Assembly: GCA_014534205.1 (NCBI GenBank)
Contig: JACVRX010000002.1
Location: forward strand, 1-40,554
Direction of reading: 5' to 3'
Length of the DNA stretch: 40,554 nucleotides
Source of the DNA: Jiangellaceae bacterium
GTDB taxonomy: Bacteria > Actinomycetota > Actinomycetes > Jiangellales > Jiangellaceae
Shown: positions 38,790 to 40,554 of the stretch, in pieces
Layout: the number at the start of each line of letters is the position of its first letter
Numbering within the stretch: the first letter of the stretch is position 1
Notes under the pieces: generated by a model
Seen by the model: the letters and a program-made list of their open reading frames with translations, nothing else
The model's database searches: none
Told to the model about the DNA's origin: nothing
Translations under genes and position numbers: made by a program

Positions 38790-40554
38790 GTGACGGGTCG
38801 AGACATCCATACCGCCGAGGCCGTCATCGACAACGGCCGGTTCGGCACCCGCACCATCCGGTTCGAGACCGGACAACTCGCCGGGCAGGCCGCCGGATCC
38901 GCTGTGGCCTATCTCGACGACGAGACCATGCTGCTCTCCGCCACCACCGTGTCAAAACAGTCGCGGGAGCAGCTGGACTTCTTCCCGCTGACGATCGACG
39001 TCGAGGAGCGGATGTACGCGGCCGGGCGCATCCCCGGCTCGTTCTTCCGCCGTGAGGGCCGGCCCAGCGAGGAGGCCATCCTCACCTGCCGGCTCACCGA
39101 CCGGCCGCTCCGACCGTCGTTCGCCAAAGGACTGCGCCACGAGATCCAGATCATCGTCACCGTCATGTCGCTTCACCCGACGCACCTCTACGACGTCGTG
39201 GCGATCAACGCTGCGTCGGCTTCCACCCAGCTCGCCGGGTTGCCGTTCAACGGGCCCATCGGGGCGGTCCGCGTCGCGCTGATCGACGAGCAGTGGGTGG
39301 CGTTCCCCGATCACGCGCAGCTCGAGGACGCGGTCTTCGACATGGTGGTGGCCGGCCGGGTGCTTCCCGACGGCGACGTGGCGATAATGATGGTCGAAGC
39401 GGAGGCGACGGCGAGCACGTGGAGTCTTCTCCAGGCCGGCCGGCCGCGGCCCACAGAAGAAGTTGTCGCTGCCGGACTCGAGGCCGCCAAGCCGTTCATC
39501 ACCGCACTGTGCGAAGCCCAGCAGCGGCTGGCGGCCAGCGCCGCCAAGCCGGTCGGCGAGTACCCGCTCTACGTCGACTACACGGACGACGTCTACGCCG
39601 CCGTCGAAGCCGAGGTCCGGTCTGAGCTCGCGCAGGCGCTGACGATCCGGGCCAAGGTCGAGCGCGAGCACCGGATGGATGAGTTGCGGGAACGCGTACG
39701 CGACGTGCTCGGCGCCAAGCTCGAAGGCCGCGACAAGGAAGTTGCGGCGGCCTACCGAGCGCTGACCAGAGCGCTCGTCCGCGAACGCGTGCTGCGGGAC
39801 AAGGTGCGCATCGACGGCCGCGGCACGACGGACATCCGCACGCTGTCCGCCGAGGTCGGCCCGGTGCCGCGCGCGCACGGTTCCGCGCTGTTCGAGCGAG
39901 GAGAGACGCAGATCCTCGGCGTCACGACCCTGAACATGCTGAGCATGGAGCAGAAGCTGGACACGCTGGCGCCGGAGAAGTCCAAGCGCTACCTGCACCA
40001 CTACAACTTCCCGCCGTACTCCACCGGCGAGACCGGTCGGGTCGGCTCGCCGAAGCGCCGGGAAATCGGACACGGCGCACTGGCCGAGCGGGCGATGATC
40101 CCCGTGCTGCCGACGCGCGAGGAGTTCCCGTACGCAATCCGGCAGGTGTCCGAGGCACTCGGGTCCAACGGGTCGACCTCGATGGGGTCGGTCTGTGCCT
40201 CCACCATGTCCCTCCTCAACGCCGGCGTGCCGCTGCGCGCGCCGGTCGCAGGCATCGCGATGGGGCTGATCTCCGGGGAGGTGAACGGGCAGCGCGGCTA
40301 TGTCACGCTGACCGACATCCTGGGTGCCGAGGACGCCTTCGGTGACATGGACTTCAAGGTCGCCGGGACGCGGAACTTCGTCACCGCCATCCAGCTCGAC
40401 ACCAAGCTCGACGGCCTCCCCGCGAGCGTGCTCGCCGGGGCGCTCACCCAGGCGCGCGAGGCCCGCCTGCACATCCTCGACGTCATGTCCGAGGCGATCG
40501 ACGGCCCCGACGAGATGAGCCCGTACGCCCCGCGGGTGACCACGGTGCGCATCC
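38790..40554 (+). CDS. pnp: Polyribonucleotide nucleotidyltransferase, N-terminal part (runs off the right edge)
   Basis: [120 protein letters not shown]. Confidence 0.96.
   Translation, partial: MTGRDIHTAEAVIDNGRFGTRTIRFETGQLAGQAAGSAVAYLDDETMLLSATTVSKQSREQLDFFPLTIDVEERMYAAGRIPGSFFRREGRPSEEAILTCRLTDRPLRPSFAKGLRHEIQIIVTVMSLHPTHLYDVVAINAASASTQLAGLPFNGPIGAVRVALIDEQWVAFPDHAQLEDAVFDMVVAGRVLPDGDVAIMMVEAEATASTWSLLQAGRPRPTEEVVAAGLEAAKPFITALCEAQQRLAASAAKPVGEYPLYVDYTDDVYAAVEAEVRSELAQALTIRAKVEREHRMDELRERVRDVLGAKLEGRDKEVAAAYRALTRALVRERVLRDKVRIDGRGTTDIRTLSAEVGPVPRAHGSALFERGETQILGVTTLNMLSMEQKLDTLAPEKSKRYLHHYNFPPYSTGETGRVGSPKRREIGHGALAERAMIPVLPTREEFPYAIRQVSEALGSNGSTSMGSVCASTMSLLNAGVPLRAPVAGIAMGLISGEVNGQRGYVTLTDILGAEDAFGDMDFKVAGTRNFVTAIQLDTKLDGLPASVLAGALTQAREARLHILDVMSEAIDGPDEMSPYAPRVTTVRI

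Noticed and set aside
38952-40472. 506-aa minus-strand ORF
   Set aside because: Antisense to pnp; shadow ORF

Overview
High-GC actinobacterial chromosomal window, almost entirely housekeeping genes. Left edge: a partial LuxR/LAL-type ATPase regulator (minus strand). Then rplS-lepB-NUDIX-rnhB-DUF2469, yraN-comM(yifB)-dprA-xerC, a convergent M23 peptidase, DUF6766-like and tandem-VOC genes, rpsB-tsf-pyrH-frr-cdsA, an accessory block (ATP-grasp, DivIVA-VOC fusion, aldehyde dehydrogenase, S66 LD-carboxypeptidase), dxr-rseP-ispG, GNAT, alpha/beta hydrolase, CapA lipoprotein, proS, two ferritin-like/DUF4439-type genes (minus), rimP-nusA-ylxR-infB-DUF503-rbfA-truB-ribF, a DDN-type nitroreductase (minus), rpsO and the 5' part of pnp. 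No phage, IS, CRISPR or classical defence system was recognised. The most interesting unexplained structure is a dispersed ~80-bp intergenic repeat with a palindromic core (GTACATCACCAGGCCTGCAGGCCTGGTGATGTAC) and a conserved asymmetric tail (GGTGTACGTGGTCATTCC). There are two close copies (pyrH-frr, and after proS), a third diverged copy in inverted orientation upstream of rplS, and a probable fourth copy upstream of dxr that is interrupted by a 7x TTTACGAG array. Other points of interest: a DivIVA-VOC fusion protein, a candidate Actino-pnp RNA upstream of pnp, an xerC/M23 tail-to-tail overlap covering the XerC catalytic Tyr, and a perfect hairpin abutting the LuxR-type regulator start. All identities were counted by eye; no database search was run.
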